Source: Syngnathus acus (lineage: Eukaryota > Chordata > Actinopteri > Syngnathiformes > Syngnathidae). Taken from it: a DNA stretch of 64,000 bases. The notes beneath the pieces were generated by a model, which was not told where the DNA came from, did no database searches, and saw only the letters and a program-made list of their open reading frames with translations. The stretch lies in contig NC_051088.1 of NCBI RefSeq assembly GCF_901709675.1, positions 9,638,193 through 9,702,192 of the forward strand, written 5' to 3'. Shown here one piece after another: positions 12,093 to 22,906 of the stretch. The translations under genes were made by a program, and so were the position numbers. The first letter of the stretch is position 1; the number at the start of each line of letters is the position of its first letter.

Positions 12093-13272
12093 CTATTGGT
12101 CAAAGGACGACAGGAAAACACACCTCAGAACAACACGATGGACTATTAATTTGTATTATGAAAATCTGATTTACTGTAGTTAATTTTAAAGGATCTGAAA
12201 CGTGCAGTTTGGAGAAGGTGCGCTTCAAACCTGGGACCACTGGAGCAGTTTGCTCATGAGAAGTGTACCATAATACATGTTAGCAGGTGCACAACTCCCA
12301 TTGAGTGTTACAGAAAGGATTTGATTTATCAAAATGTTGTACAACTATTTAGAAAGTTATGTTTTTTTATATACTATATAGCAATATAATAGTTTAGCTG
12401 TACCACAAAAAAAGGAGATATGACACATTTTCAAGATTAGAGTTAATTTTCAATATATTCTTAGTTATTACTTTTCTTTGTTTCACTTTTCGGGGGAATA
12501 TTTCGGGGTTTTCCTTCTACAATGGAATGGTGCCAACAATTTTTCCAAGTGCGTATGGGTTTAGATGTTGTTCAACAATACATCCACCAGAGATCAACAC
12601 AAATCAAACAGTTCTCATAGGGACGAGTGGAATATCAGGCATCTATAAATAAAACAAATGTCATAGCATCCTCAAAATTGAGAACGAAACACACAAAATG
12701 CAAAAACTTTACTCTGTTTTTGGGAACAAAATATCTCTCGAGTGTGATAACATAAGAAATCAGTATTTCAGCAACCACTACAGTCGAAGATTGCTTGACA
12801 TTATAGGAAGTGGCACAAGGTCTGATGTATGCATTGTCACGGGAGGACCATTTTCATTTTGGAGGAATAGTCTCAGTTTAGCAATTGGTCGCGGTTTCAG
12901 TCTCCAATGTAAGAACTGTGCGTGCCTCTAATCTACTCAGCTCGTTCACTCAGAGACGGAAAGCGAGTTGACCGAACATGGTTGTTTATTTTGACAGATT
13001 ATAGAGTGGTCTACCACAAGTCGACTGCGGTGCAGAAGTTTCACAATAAGTGGCCATGAAATGGGGAGCGAGGATGACTCCTTCCAGAGCAAAGCAACAG
13101 AAACAGTGGATAATTTTTTTCCAATGCTATTTTAAGAGCTATACTCAAAATCTGCTGCCAAATTTTCAGAAAGGTCTGATTAGAAATCAAATTTTCTATT
13201 ATATTTTTATACCTACATACCGTACACGCATACGTAGAAGTGCTTTTGTCCTTATTTGGAACCTACCCACCT

Positions 13273-13520
13273 GACTTTGGGTGAAAGGTGGAGGACACCC
13301 CTGAACTGGTTGCCAGCCAATAGCAGGGCACAGACATGTATAGACAAACACCCATTCACACCCACATTCAAACCTAAGAGCAATTTAGAGTTAATAAACT
13401 ACAAACTAATTAGTGCGGAATAAAGTCGGAGAAACACGGGGAGAACATGCATACAAGATTCAGGAGATTCTAACCCGGACCTCAGGCCACTGTGCTAACC
13501 ACTTGGACCACTGTGCTTAA
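13273..13520 (-). repeat. Diverged SINE-like repeat, reverse orientation
   Basis: In reverse complement the segment reads CTATTGGCTGGCAACCAGTT, CATGTTCTCCCCGTG and a degenerate B box, in the order seen in the intact element at 10425-10784. It is heavily mutated, so an old copy. No target duplication was recognised. Confidence 0.75.
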
Positions 13521-13890
13521 TTATCTGCTCCAAATAATCAATTGCTGGACCCTAGCATCTGAAATGACCTTGACAAATTAGCAGGCACACTAACCTCCCC
13601 CTACGCTGAGTCATGGTATTTGTCCAAGGTTTCCCATGGTTTTTTTATTTTGCCCATGCTTGGACCTTTTATCTTGCTTAAATATTCATTAACAGATTAT
13701 CTTAAATATTTAGAACTTAAGTGTAAATTTGGCTGACCCTTCAGCTGGGGACATTTTGGCCCAATTTTGAGGGTAGCTTTGAATAAAACAACACAATTTA
13801 ATAGAAACGTGCAAACCCGGTTTTTTTTTATAGAAAAAAAATTGTTGGGTCAAAATGATCCAACGAGTGCGTCATTTTTTTTACTCAAAT

Positions 13891-13962
13891 TGTGTCTGCG
13901 CGCGCGGGCGTGCATGTGCGCGCATGCACGCACGCGCGCACATGCACGCACGCGCGCGCCGT

Positions 13963-13992
<30 letters not shown>
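13891..13992. repeat. Alternating purine-pyrimidine tract followed by G30
   Basis: Positions 13891-13962 are nearly pure alternating TG, CG and CA dinucleotides, including GCGTGCATGTGCGCGCATGC, which is close to palindromic. Positions 13963-13992 are 30 consecutive G. Alternating CG/CA is the classic Z-DNA-forming composition, and a G30 run can form quadruplex structures. The assembled length of the G run may be unreliable. Confidence 0.85.
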
Positions 13993-13993
<1 letters not shown>

Positions 13994-14366
13994 ATTGACC
14001 CAGCAGTTTTTAAGTGTGCTGTGTTTTTTGTTGCACACTACACAGACAACCAGATGTCAGGTATTCATCAGCTAATTGTGATACCCAAATATTAGATGTT
14101 AATTAATGAATTAATTATAATTATTGTATCCCGCTGCAGCATGTTATAGTCTTTTTTGAGGTCATCTGTTGCTCACAGAAAAGAAAACCACCTCCTAACC
14201 AATTGTGTCAATTTGCACTGCAATAACCTGTTAAGGTTCTTTTTCCGGTAAGGAGATTGGCTTTAAAGTTGCTCTAGTTTGTTGAATTGTTGTGCATGCA
14301 GCAGGTGTACTGGCTTCCTTGTTGCAAAAATCACAAACCGATCGCATGTGGAAAATAAAAACTCAC

Positions 14367-14567
14367 CTTGCAAGAGTAGGTGTTGTGTACCGGGTCCATG
14401 TTTATGATTTCGTCCACAGTGCCCGTCAAAACTACGTTGGCCTCTTCTTCGCGATCCTCCAAGTCTTTTTCCGGGCAACTGGCTGCACAGGATCGCAACA
14501 GGACCATCAGCAGACCGGCGAGGAGCAGCGTTGCCGGGCCGACTCCGAGTCTCCGCTGTGAACTCAT
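14367..14567 (-). CDS. agrn: agrin exon 1 (signal peptide and NtA start)
   Basis: The minus-strand exon encodes a basic start (MSSQRRLG), a leucine-rich signal-peptide core ([13 protein letters not shown]) and then [20 protein letters not shown] through NTYSCK, the start of the agrin NtA domain. It ends at donor AAG|GTGAGT in phase 0 and joins exon 2 as YSCK-VRVWRY. An in-frame ATG 21 nt upstream (14588, MQIRAAV) would add seven residues. I prefer 14567 because it has G at -3 and puts the basic residues next to the hydrophobic core, but both starts are possible. Agrin is a large heparan-sulfate proteoglycan that clusters acetylcholine receptors through LRP4 and MuSK; only the first 154 or so residues are in this window. 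Confidence 0.9.
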
Positions 14568-15010
14568 GACCGCCGCACGAATTTGCATAAGTTAACTTTT
14601 CTTACAAAAATATCAAGTGGTTGTCTAATGTTACCACCGGGAGTGTGCGACAACTCCAAATGGTTGTCAAAGGGTTTGGATTTTGGACCGCAACTTGTCT
14701 ACCGGCTTCCCGTTTTTCTTCCACTCCGCAGCCCAGTTTCGCGCATCTGCAGCCGGGATTGAAAATCTCCTTTCCACCGCCGCCGGCTGGAAGAGAGAGT
14801 AAGGAAGGAGGAAGGGGAAGAGGGGTCTCTCGCGCGCTCGCGCTCTCTCTCTGCAGGAATGTTACAGCACTTTTCTCTCCCCCTCTCAAACACGGATTTG
14901 CATGCAATCTAAATAGCTGATCCCACAAGTGTGTCTGTGTGTGTCCTCTGGGGGGGTTTGCAAGGATGGCCAAGCAAAGTGGCTGATCAAGGGCGCCCCC
15001 TGCAGTCGCA
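14568..15010 (-). promoter_or_regulatory. agrn: agrn 5' UTR and proximal promoter (putative)
   Basis: Immediately upstream of the agrn start codon the sequence becomes GC- and CpG-richer than its surroundings (CGCGCGCTCGCGCTCTCTC near 14830-14850, GGGCGCC near 14990). It then returns to AT-rich DNA by about 15020. This fits a CpG-type promoter. No convincing TATA box is placed, and the transcription start cannot be set from sequence alone. Confidence 0.4.
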
Positions 15011-18000
15011 CAGACGATCTAAAAATATTTAGAAGAGAAAGACGCGAAAGCTGTGGATGAGCTTGTTAAGGAAAACTATTGCAACACTATAAAAAAAAAA
15101 TGTAAAAAGTTGACTTCAAGCAAAGGAAATAAATTTGATATTTCTTTCAAATGAAATATTTTCAAGAGAGTGCTGATTTCTATTCCAACCGCTTGCTTCA
15201 CACTCAACTGTGAGCCACTCCAGTGAGAGTTGAACATTGTGACTTGATGAAGCTACCACATCATCTGCTAAAAGCAGAGATGAAATATTGAGGCCCACAA
15301 ACGGTGCAATTGGACCCCCTCGACGCATTGGATGTGCCTGGAAATTCTGGCAACAAATTGTGTGAACCAGGAACAGTGGATATTTTAAATCCAGGTGCAA
15401 TTTTAGCGCTACCACACCGTATGTCTAACTCAGAATGAGAAATTAATCTTATAAAGCTGCACAATCGCGATTGTTTTCGTTTTCCAATGACAATTAAAAA
15501 GTAGTTATTTTTTTAATGTCCAAAACCATTTTCTAAATGCAGATACTTCACAATTACAAGAAGCTTTTGAGGGTTGCAATAAAGTTTTACCTACACTACA
15601 ATTTATGGTTGAAGAGCCTTGAGAAACCAAATTCTAATGCTGTACAGGCCTAGGCTAAATACACACTGTGTCATATGTCATTTAGGATCCACGCTTATGT
15701 CATAAACCTTGTATAAATGTATAAATGATACCACATGGTTATATTCTCAGGGTTCCGTTTGAGAACAGACAGTGCGTCAATTGCTCGTCCTTAAAAGCTG
15801 TAATTTTAACTAGGCGTCTATTCCTGGGGAAAATGACAGGCTTGCTCCTGCACAGTTGCCGGAGAAGATATTTGTAGAAAATTTGTTCCTGAACCTCATT
15901 TTGAACAATTGAGTTTGTACAAAAAGACAACTTTCTTGGATAAAAGGGGGGTGGGGATTGCACCAGGTGAATTATTACAACAGTAACTTGCAGAGGAAAC
16001 TCACTTGCTCATGACAGTCTGGCATTGCTAATTGTTTATTCAACCATGAACTGTGACAATGAATATTAAATGAAAGAACAAAATCAAAAACACCATCAAC
16101 ATGTGTGGCCTGGAGCTGATCCATGCGTCCAATGTTGGTCCTCACTTCAGATTAGTGAGAGCCACAACTAAAATACATTTGTTTTAGTTCCTTAAATAAC
16201 AATCTTCTCACAGCTGTTTGCATTTGTGCAAAATCCGCCATTTCACCAATAGTGACACTGGATTACCCAAGTGGTGTTGTCATATCAGATTTGGCAAAGC
16301 TGCAAAGATCGTGGCTGGCATCCCATCGTTGTTACGGCAATTATTTGTGTACGGGGACAACATGTATACAAGACAAAGAGTGCTGTAATCCGAGTCATGA
16401 AACTGTACGCAAATCTAGAGGGAATCGTTGTGATGAGAAGCAGCTGCAGTACTGCATCCTCGATGCTCACTGCATCACGGGATATCGGGGAATCACGGTA
16501 CAGCGCCACGCCAAAAGACTCTTGCAAGTGATATAGCACACAGTTTGAAACATAAATAACAGAGCACACCTGCTGGTGTTGTGATCCTGCGCTTGTCATG
16601 CTTGCTCTGATTTTGGTTTTGCATGGGAAGATGTAACTGAGAAATCCCTGTAGATGTTTGCACGAGAATAAAAACATTCTTGGTGAGCATATTTGTGACA
16701 TCAGTGGTTTGACCTTAGTGCAAACAATACGCCATAACATTAAATCAAGCAGAGAAATGTGTATTCGTGCAAATCATGGCATAGACAGAACAAATCCAAC
16801 ACACATTGTATGAGTGAAATAGTATGAACGTTTTTGACCTTTGGATAGTTACAATAGGTGGTCCATATGTTAATTTACTTAGTTTTTCTTTCCAAACAGA
16901 AATGCAGACGTCAAACCAACGTGATGCAGAGGCTCATTGTTTTTTTTAAAAGAACACCAGCTCTGGTCAGTTAAATCGGTTGACAGAATCCCTGAAAAAA
17001 CACAGATAATCTGGGATCTCATAACAAGGAACTGCAGACAGGAACTGGTAGTTGTGAGAGTCGCAGACTTGATGGTGAGATGCACTTTGAGTTTGCCACA
17101 TTTGTAGCACTGCTTTCCAAACACAAACAGTTGCAGTAGAAGAGTTGCAGCAAACGCTGTTGTTTAGCTTTCTGACACTTTGCCAGATGCTGCTTTGGGG
17201 TATCAAGTCCAAACATAAGAGCAGGATTGACACCTGGTTTTAGCCCAGTGCATTTAACCGGAATGTCAAATGACTTAGTTTCTCGTGGGGCGTGTCCTAT
17301 TTCTATCTTTCTAACTAGCTTTTTCTTTTATTGAGAAAGTCTGCAGTTGGGGCGGGGGGCGGTGTGTGGGGGGCAGGGTCTATCAAGAACTGGAAAGTGT
17401 GTTGTGGGTTGAGTTCTAGAGGTGGGACAAATGTTTTACAGTACACTTACTGTACAGGAACAATGAACAATAATTACTGCTGTTGGATGTTAATGAAGAA
17501 TTTACGTGCACTTCAAGATGATTTTGACCTTTCATCATGCATGACATGAATGTCAAAAGTCTGTAAGGCCCAAACTGCTAAAAATGTTATCAATTTGTGT
17601 ACTCTGCATGCTTTCTCATGGGCAACATACTGGGATGACAGAGATTTGCATTTCCAGTACTGTCCTGCTATATTGCTGTTGTTTAAGTTGAACACATTTT
17701 CTTGTTGTAGTTTACCATGGAGGGATGTCTTCCAGTTTATGTATTATGTATAGATATATTATGATTTATTCCATGAACCAAGCAACTCCCTCTTAGCCCC
17801 TTACGTTTATGTATTTATTTTTAAAGACATAAAGATTTTAAAGGCTTCCCATCCCATGTTCTACAATGGGCTGTCTGTCAAATCTAAATTGGTGTCAGAG
17901 ATAGGCTTGAGTGTCGCAAAGATAAAGGCGTGTCTGTGAGAAACACCATTTTGAGGGGTTTGCTTCATTATAGATAAGGCAGATAAAGCTATAATACCTA

Positions 18001-19899
18001 CTCAATATTAAACATTTGGGGTGAGCCTTCAGTTTGTGAATCCCCACCAAATCTAACATCTACTCAGTCTTGTAAATAAATAAATAAATAACAGGAGAGT
18101 TTGCATTTCTACAGTATTAATTGGTTATGTCACCTCTTTGTCCAGTCTGGGCCAGTCTGAATAGCCCGTTTTCTTTTAACACCCACTTTCCTATACTGTG
18201 ATAGGTTTCTAGATGCCACATGAGTTTTAAAGGCTTCATTGCTTTGTTAGCTCACACTCCACAGACTGGGTTCTTAACTGCCCCTTTCCATTTTCAAAGG
18301 CAGACATGGAATCAGCATTGCACTTTTGCAAAACTGCAGCTTTTTGGGACGGTTGGCACCAGTTTTGTCTTCATTTTATGTTTGAAATATTTATCCCTTA
18401 ACATTGCCTGCGACTGGTTTGCTCTGCTCATTAGTGCTTGTTAAACAACCGACTGATGCATTATGGCCACAGATTGTTCAGAAGCTGTAACTGAGTATCT
18501 CATGGATCACAGTAATCGCTCCGGTATCGCCGATTAATAACCCATGCGGTCCCATGGCGCTCATAGCTGACAAGTGCAAACATCAACACATTTTTCAGCC
18601 CACGCTTGGGCCGCATTACCCTTGACCATGTCGGTAGAACAGCTCAATTTTTTTCCTTTTTGAAAAAAAAACCGCATCCATCTCTCCTATCCATTTATAA
18701 TACGCCTCAAGCACAATTTAGGCTGGCTTTTTGTCTAATGGATACCTACAATACATTGCCCTGACTGATCTTTGGCAGGTGGCCGCTAGAGTCCATTAAG
18801 AAATGAGTCTGCTGTGAAAGCCTCCAACCACAGTGCAGCCAATAAAAACAGAAAAATGGATAACTGTGAAAACCATGTCACGTTGAAGGCGTGAAGAAAA
18901 ACAACAGTAGTGGAGCAGAACAAAGCTAAAGAGCAGAGTGGAGCAAATGAATTTAATATCAATAGGCCAGCGTCAAGATTCAATCTTTTGATTTTCAACA
19001 TAAGGGTGGTCCCCTACACTACTTTTGACAATGGAAATATGAGATTATCTAATTACCATCAGTGGACTCACACACAGAGTGGCTACAGTTGCACATGGAT
19101 TAGCAATAGTGCTTGATCTCCAAGCATGGGGAGAATTTGTTTTCTGCACAAGGATTCTCTCTGTCTTTGTAACTGCCCTTTAAGTCAGCACAATTATGTG
19201 AGTGTGTGGCAAAGATGAACTAAGCCAGGGACTAAAAAGAACAAAAAAGTGCATCATCATCATACTAGGTTTGGCTCTAAATAGCTGTCCAGTTGCATTA
19301 GCTAATTGCACGCTCCAGTGTCATTGTGCCACTTTATGCCCTGTCATTAGTCAAGCTGTGCTGACTCACCTCGAAATCAAAGAAGCCTGGCAAGATTGAA
19401 TAGCAGCTTTTATGTTTGACTAAAGTGGAACTAAAAGTTTATTTTAGGCACAATGATGTTATAAGATATGCTTTGAAATCAATGGAGAAATTGTTTTGAG
19501 AAATGTGGAGAATAGGGAAATAATGCTTCCAAATTTCAATGGCATTTGAAGATTTAGCCCAGCCAAGCAAAAAGTAGTCGTCAACTGGTTTTAGCTGCCT
19601 CAGCAAACAGCCTTTAAAATGAGCAAGTAAGCATTTATGAAGATTTTCAACAAACATTTTGGGCTTTTTATTGATTAACCCTGTTCTGCTCAAGCCAGAT
19701 CAGGTTTTCTTTTGTTCTGAGTTTCTTTATTATTATTATTGACAACATCAATTTAATATTTTTATTGAGTCAATATTTTGCTTCCCTGTCTTACATACAT
19801 GCTTCACTGCGTTTTGGGTCCTCAACCATGGAAAACTATCAAACAAATGTATTTTGAATTTTTTATATAGAAAATAAATGTGGAACAAGGATTTGATGT

Positions 19900-19970
19900 T
19901 TCCATTCATCCCTCCATTTTCTACAGTCCTACCACATGTCCTCATTTGGGCGAGAAGCGAGGTAGAACAT
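19900..19970 (-). repeat. Possible SINE-family 3' tail fragment
   Basis: CATCCCTCCATTTTCTACAG followed by a GCGAGAAGCGAGGTAGAAC stretch resembles the reverse complement of the tail of the SINE at 10425-10784. The match is short, so confidence is low. Confidence 0.35.
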
Positions 19971-21544
19971 GGTTTGCATGATCGCCAATCGTCGCAGAGA
20001 ACTTAATATCGACAATCAACTGTTCATAACACCATGGAGTTCTCAATTCACCGAGCATGCATGTTTTGGAAATGTAGGAGTGTGTTCTAGTTCGTGGAGA
20101 AAATCCTTGCAAGCTTATACAGGAAGATTCAAATCAAATGGGTCAAATCAAATTTTGAGGCAGATACACTCATTTCTACTCCACTCTTTGCCTTTTGTGT
20201 AGCCTACTATTACTGTAAAACAATAAAAATAAAAAATGATCTATTTTGGCTTGGTTAAAATGAATGAGTACTGTGACAGAATAAAATAATTTGACTTTGG
20301 ACACTACTTTGTCAGTTTTTGCTCAAATTGACTCAGCTCTAACAGGAGTAGCTTACTTTTACAAACACTTCTGTGCCATAAATCACCTTAAAGCATCATC
20401 ATTTGGCGAGTGAGTGTTTTATTCATAGATGTAAATTGTTATAGCCTACTTGCTTGAAATGTGTTAAATGTTTCGTTGGTCTGTGTCGTTAAAACCGAGA
20501 TTTCCCTCAAGACAATGCGGCTACTACTTTAATTAATTAATTAACTACTTGAATTATGTGTCAAAATAACCGATGAGAGTCAACACTGTCTGAGCTGGTG
20601 AATATATTAACACGTCGGGGTACACTTCCGGGTAGGTGATGAGAGCCGCCCCCGGCCCCCAAAACCAGATGTTGCCATGTGAATCTTTCTTCAGGAATCT
20701 ATGACTCATACAACCCCCCCTTCCCCTACTTAAGAACACCTCCTAAAATAATAGATGACATGAATGTGATTGTTGGGGGGCAGGAAGGGGGTGAGGAACA
20801 TGACAGTGGGAGGGAAGAGAGAAGATGTGAGTGATTAGCAGATGGATAGATCAAGAAGCTGGGTGTAAATGTAGGCGTTGGTCCACCTTTTCAATAAGCT
20901 TATTCACTCTTGCTTGGGCCTCTACTTAATGACAGGCTCCACCACCGGCAAAATGTTTCAAAAAGACATTTGAGTGAGGACTCTGAGGCGAAGCACAAAA
21001 TAAACAGACGCATGAAATCAAAGCCCTGAGCTGATTAAAGTTGGCCCAACATCCTGTCTGCTGCATCCTGCCCAGACTGTTGAACAGGAGCATTATGTAC
21101 ACACTTGTTGTAGAGCAGATTGAAGTCAAGTCATTCTTTTCTTCTCACTCACACATGAGCGAAAGCCCCACAAGAAAGGTAAGGCACGATGGTTGTGATG
21201 TCTCATCAGGAAAAAATGTTTGGCTTGTCCAAGAGGAGGCGATAAAGAAATCTGCCCCCGCTTCCCAAGCTTTCATTTTCCCACCCTCCTGTTTTCTCCA
21301 TGTTTAGTGTTGCAAAGCTGCTGATGCCCTCTTTGCTCCTCCTCTTTGCAAAAGCGCTTCATACACAAATAATACAACTATGATATGTTATTATACACTG
21401 ATGCTAAAATGTTTATACTAAAGTTGGTGAATGGTGCATACATTCTTATCATATTACTCTGTATTATCTTTTTAAAATAATTTACTTTGTTAAATTGCAT
21501 TTTACCACTCTAAATAATTGGTAGTCCACATTCCTGACGCATCT

Positions 21545-21735
21545 ACCCATCCATTTTCTTTAACCCCTATCAATCTTCTTCAGGGGAGCAGGAGCCTATT
21601 CCAGCTGACTGTGGGCAAAAGGCAGACTGCCTGTACCAGGCGCCAGACAATCACAGGGCACAGAGAGAGATAAGAAATCATTCATGCTTATATTCACCCT
21701 CCCTGGGTGGGAGCTGAACCCACACTGGGTACACA
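21545..21735 (-). repeat. Diverged SINE-like repeat, reverse orientation
   Basis: The segment begins ACCCATCCATTTTCTTTAAC and continues GGGAGCAGGAGCCTATTCCAGCTG (shortened) and CAATCACAGGGCACAGA, mirroring the 3' half of the intact SINE at 10425-10784 in reverse complement. It is an old truncated copy about 600 bp upstream of the mtor promoter. Confidence 0.7.
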
Positions 21736-22189
21736 AAATACAATTAAAGACTTAATTGTATTCGAATTGTCTTAGCACTAACAAAATAAAAACGTGATCC
21801 TTACAGAATGTATAGCACGTTGGAGAAAACTCCTCCCTATAATGCTATTATGCATCAAAACTATTATGGTATGGGTGACCAACAATTAAAATAAAATTAA
21901 AATAATTTGCAGGGCTTCAGACTCGCCTTTCTTTTTTTTCTTGGAGGACAGTGGCCCCTAAACTGAACTTCTAGAAAAACATATTTAAGAGTAGAGATAA
22001 TGGAAAAAATATATACTGGTCGCAGATGCGCACGTAGAAAAAAAAACTCTACAATTTTAGGAGCATAAGGTACAAATGGTGAAAATGTTTGACAAATGCA
22101 TTAAACCTCCGATCTGTCACGATGAAAATATAGGCAGATGCAAGGTTGAATTTTAAAAAGTCCGAAATAAATTAATTCGCTTTGCGCAT

Positions 22190-22405
22190 CTCTGAGCTTT
22201 TAAAGGTGACGTCTGCATTGCCGAGTATGCGCAAGATGTACGCAATATCCACTCTCGTAAAACGCATCAACTCTGCAGGACGTCAGCTGCAGGTCTCTCG
22301 AAACGTTAGCTAGCTAACCTTGCACTCCGGTTCAGCCTGAATGTCCGATCATGAGGGATCTTCTGCAAAAATCGAATGGTATATAAGTTGTGTGCCTGTG
22401 AACAC
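22190..22405 (+). promoter_or_regulatory. mtor: mtor promoter and putative non-coding exon 1
   Basis: A CpG-richer patch precedes the first coding exon by about 400 bp. It holds two CRE-like motifs, TGACGTCT (22207-22214) and GGACGTCA (22278-22285). A strong donor consensus CAC|GTAAGT at 22406 can end a non-coding exon 1 that splices to the acceptor at 22763, in line with the untranslated first exon of mammalian MTOR. Another possible donor is ATG|GTATAT at 22379. A TATATAAG string at 22380-22387 could instead be a TATA box with a later start site. The start site is not determined. Confidence 0.45.
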
Positions 22406-22763
22406 GTAAGTAGAGTGATTGTTATTTTTGATCGTTCTCTCAAAGCTGCATTCATGATGCACGCTAGCGCTAGCTGACGTGAAGTTAAACATAAACAACA
22501 GCTATACCTGTCCCGTATGAATGAATCTTAAAAGTAGTGTGTGCATACGTTTTCCAGATACTGCATTCTCTTCATTTTGAGGATAAGTGGTTCGGAATTT
22601 GAACGCATTAATCTATTAACATTAGCCAGAGACGAAGCCATCTACTGTCAGCAAGCAGCTCACCCGTGAATCACCCACTCAAACACAGATCTTGCATGTC
22701 TAGTCAATTTTAAACTTGTATGACAGAATACAAGTCAGCTTTTGACCGTTTTTGTGAATGCAG
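22406..22763 (+). other. mtor: mtor intron 1 (putative)
   Basis: The interval runs from the GTAAGT donor to the TGCAG acceptor before the first coding exon. It contains a short GAGGATAAGTGGTTCGG string (22578-22594) like the tail of the SINE family. No start codon in frame with mtor was needed from this interval. Confidence 0.5.
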
Positions 22764-22906
22764 ATCAGGCCATCAAGATGGTGATCATGTCGGGCACAGC
22801 CACTGTGCTGCAGCAGTTTGTCAGTGGGCTCAAGAGTCGAAATGAAGACACCAGAGCCAAATCTGCCAAGGATCTGCAGCACTATGTGACAACAGAGTTG
22901 AGAGAG
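22764..22906 (+). CDS. mtor: mtor exon 2 (first coding exon)
   Basis: The exon has 14 nt of 5' UTR then codons 1-43, [20 protein letters not shown] to TTELRE. Acceptor TGCAG, donor GAG|GTAAAT, phase 0 out. It matches human [20 protein letters not shown] from the third decade of residues on; the Ala/Thr-rich human N-terminal stretch is absent. Confidence 0.93.

Larger units (their letters stand above)
12093..14366 (-). other. agrn: agrn intron 1
   Basis: A 2.27-kb GT-AG intron between the two NtA exons. It contains an antisense-oriented relic of the SINE family (13273-13520) and, about 400 bp from the exon 1 donor, an alternating CG/CA tract followed by 30 consecutive G. No coding exon is supported within it. 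Confidence 0.85.
15011..22180. other. Intergenic spacer between agrn and mtor
   Basis: About 7.2 kb of AT-rich DNA separate the two divergent 5' ends. I see no recognisable protein domain. Contents are short AT repeats (20529-20544, 18077-18093), relics of the SINE family and one segment (about 16250-16740) that is open in several frames on both strands but matches nothing I recognise. Enhancers for either gene may lie here but cannot be identified by eye. Confidence 0.6.

Noticed and set aside
16252-16536. Cysteine-rich 94-residue frame that hints at a secreted Dickkopf-like or toxin-like peptide
   Set aside because: Cysteine spacing does not match a family I know, there is no signal peptide and the opposite strand is equally open, so the cysteines are likely chance.
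22742-22777. Upstream extension of the mtor start (MTVFVNADQAIK)
   Set aside because: It begins with TTG, runs through the acceptor TGCAG into intron sequence and has no match to mTOR.
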